64,000 nt of DNA from Echinicola vietnamensis DSM 17526. GTDB taxonomy: Bacteria; Bacteroidota; Bacteroidia; Cytophagales; Cyclobacteriaceae. The position numbers and the translations under genes were made by a program. The first letter of the stretch is position 1. Each line of letters starts with the position of its first letter. The notes below the pieces were generated by a model. The model saw nothing but the letters and a program-made list of their open reading frames with translations. It was not told the DNA's origin and searched no databases. Shown here in pieces: positions 62,459-64,000 of the stretch. Location of the stretch: positions 2,916,001-2,980,000 of the forward strand of contig NC_019904.1 in NCBI RefSeq assembly GCF_000325705.1, in the 5' to 3' direction.

Positions 62459-63028
62459 ATGAAAATACTAGTACTCGATAATTACGATTCATTTACTTAT
62501 AACTTGGTGTATATCGTCCGTGAGCTGGGGTATGGGGCGGAGATGGATGTTTTCCGAAACGATAAGATCAAGGTAGAGGATGTAGCTGCTTACGATAAGA
62601 TATTGCTGTCACCCGGACCGGGCGTGCCGGCAGATGCGGGCATCATGCCTGAGCTGTTAAAGCAGTATGCCAAGGAGAAAGATATCCTCGGCGTTTGCTT
62701 GGGACACCAGGCCATTGGCGAGGCTTTTGGCAGCGGTCTAAATAACCTGACGGAGGTAGTTCACGGGGTGGCTTCCGAAGTGAAGGTTTTCCAAAGAGAC
62801 CTGCTCTTTGAGGGCGTGCCGGATAATTTTAAGATCGGAAGGTACCACAGTTGGGTGATCGATGAATCCACCTTGTCTGACGATTTGGAAATAACTGCCA
62901 AAACTCCAGATGGTCAGATTATGGCGGTAAGACACAAATCATACAAGGTAAGGGGACTGCAGTTTCATCCCGAAAGTGTACTGACCGAGCATGGCAAACA
63001 AATCGTTCAAAACTGGATAAATGGATGA
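62459..63028 (+). CDS. trpG: Anthranilate synthase component II / glutamine amidotransferase TrpG (PabA-like)
   Basis: A class I glutamine amidotransferase (189 aa) supplying ammonia to TrpE, possibly also to PabB. It has DNYDSFTYNLV, the nucleophile Cys in GVCLGHQAIGEAFG, and the His-Glu pair in LQFHPESVLTEHG. A TrpG/PabA dual role is common. It is in the trp operon, downstream of the four-helix-bundle cassette. Confidence 0.95.
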   Translation: MKILVLDNYDSFTYNLVYIVRELGYGAEMDVFRNDKIKVEDVAAYDKILLSPGPGVPADAGIMPELLKQYAKEKDILGVCLGHQAIGEAFGSGLNNLTEVVHGVASEVKVFQRDLLFEGVPDNFKIGRYHSWVIDESTLSDDLEITAKTPDGQIMAVRHKSYKVRGLQFHPESVLTEHGKQIVQNWING

Positions 63029-63211
63029 TTATTGCGCCATAATCAGTAAATTACAAGGAAATAAAAAACCACCATCATATTCTAATTCTAAAGCCGTTGC
63101 TTTGGAAAAACCATTATTTGATCATGAAATCGCGCATAGCCATGCCCACATTTAGCGGGGAATCGTCGACATGCAAGATCCACTTGACCATTTAAAAAGC
63201 ACTTTAAGCAG

Positions 63212-64000
63212 ATGAAAGATATTCTAAATCACCTAATTGAACATAGGACACTGGGCAAGGAAGAGGCGAAGTCAACATTAAAGAAGATCACCTCAGGAGC
63301 GTATAATCAGAGCCAAATGGCGGCCTTTATGACCGTCTATATGATGAGAAGTATCACGGTAGAGGAATTGGAAGGGTTCCGCGAGGCGATGCTCGAGCAG
63401 TGTATTCCAGTGGAGATCCCAGAATACGACGCCATGGACTTGTGTGGTACAGGAGGAGACGGAAAGGATACCTTTAATATTTCCACGCTTTCTTCCTTTG
63501 TGGTCGCAGGAGCAGGACAAAATGTGGCCAAACATGGAAACAATGGTGTTTCATCCATTTGTGGCTCTTCCAACTTACTGGCGCAGTTTGGCTATAACTT
63601 CACCAATGACATCAATGTGATCCGGAAAAATCTCGATGAAGCGGGGATTTGTTTTCTTCATGCACCGCTTTTTCATCCGGCCATGAAGAATGTGGGGCCT
63701 ATTCGGAAGGAGTTGGGCGTAAAAACCTTCTTCAATATGCTTGGCCCAATGGTAAATCCCAGCTTTCCCAAAAAACAATTGGTAGGAGTGTTCAGTTTGG
63801 AGTTGGCAAGGCTTTATGGCTATCTATACCAAAACAGTCGGGTAGATTTCAGTATTTTACATTCATTGGATGGCTATGATGAGGTCTCCCTTACCGGAGA
63901 TTTTAAGATGATTTCCAACAGCGGAGAACGGCTGATTTCACCAGAATCCATAGGCTTGCCAAGGTTAGACGCCAAATCCATTGAGGGAGGCAAAACCATT
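63212..64000 (+). CDS. trpD: Anthranilate phosphoribosyltransferase TrpD, 5' part
   Basis: Transfers the phosphoribosyl group from PRPP to anthranilate, the second step of tryptophan synthesis. The frame is open from ATG 63212 to the window edge (263 codons, no stop yet, so truncated by the window). The glycine-rich PRPP loop DLCGTGGDGKDTFNIST, then KHGNNGVSS and GPIRKELGVKTFFNMLGPMVNP, leave no doubt. A 183-bp gap without a clear gene separates it from trpG. Confidence 0.93.
   Translation, partial: MKDILNHLIEHRTLGKEEAKSTLKKITSGAYNQSQMAAFMTVYMMRSITVEELEGFREAMLEQCIPVEIPEYDAMDLCGTGGDGKDTFNISTLSSFVVAGAGQNVAKHGNNGVSSICGSSNLLAQFGYNFTNDINVIRKNLDEAGICFLHAPLFHPAMKNVGPIRKELGVKTFFNMLGPMVNPSFPKKQLVGVFSLELARLYGYLYQNSRVDFSILHSLDGYDEVSLTGDFKMISNSGERLISPESIGLPRLDAKSIEGGKTI

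Noticed and set aside
63124..63195. Short ORF (about 23 codons) between trpG and trpD
   Set aside because: No Trp codons, no conserved pattern, and no promoter or terminator around it; probably chance.

Overview
This window is a chromosomal segment of a Bacteroidota bacterium, most likely of the Cyclobacteriaceae (Echinicola/Algoriphagus type). That placement is an inference. It rests on a SusC/SusD glycan locus, several TonB-dependent receptors, many lipoproteins, MenA, Bacteroidota-type hisB and speA genes, and promoters of the TTTG-N18/19-TAnnTTTG type seen upstream of the his, trp and SRP RNA units. No plasmid, phage or CRISPR signature, rRNA or tRNA was seen.

Layout. 1-632 is the 3' part of a truncated-globin-like gene, convergent with hisGDCB (732-5153, minus). 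hisGDCB is preceded by a previously hidden His-rich leader ORF (HHFHH) and a promoter. Then come hemA, a repeat-bearing gap, a SUI1-like factor with a tandem UspA protein, menA, a glutathione peroxidase lipoprotein, argS and an arginase. At 13526-14391 lies a compact unit on the plus strand: promoter, SAM-I riboswitch, a Met/Cys-rich leader ORF, and a 163-aa orphan protein with no Cys and no internal Met. An RND efflux operon (15085-21027) follows, then arginine decarboxylase, a D-serine dehydratase-like enzyme, an alpha/beta hydrolase, two tandem outer-membrane barrel proteins, proC, valS and fumarylacetoacetase.

32.2-41.0 kb holds small outer-membrane proteins, a TonB-dependent receptor with a CX5R phosphatase gene downstream and a membrane-anchored AraC regulator upstream, a fatty-acid desaturase and a DoxX-like protein. 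41.1-56.1 kb is a polysaccharide utilisation locus: SusC, SusD, a LamG lipoprotein, GH144, GH3, an esterase and a second GH144, ending in a terminator. Its probable target is beta-1,2-glucan. The adjacent regulator is unusual: a 7TMR-DISM membrane receptor with a coiled coil and an IS1595-transposase-type zinc ribbon plus helix-turn-helix at its C-terminus. The gap between it and susC carries four copies of TAGTAT/ATACTA, which are candidate operators.

56.2-60.1 kb holds a flavin reductase, ftsE with a small partner gene, a transaldolase-like gene, the 4.5S SRP RNA and two small proteins. The window ends in the trp operon (trpE, trpG, trpD truncated by the window). It is preceded by a trp leader peptide (WWW) and attenuator, and interrupted by a four-helix-bundle gene bounded by 19-bp inverted repeats. 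A recurring theme is amino-acid control by small leader ORFs: His, Trp and probably Met/Cys.
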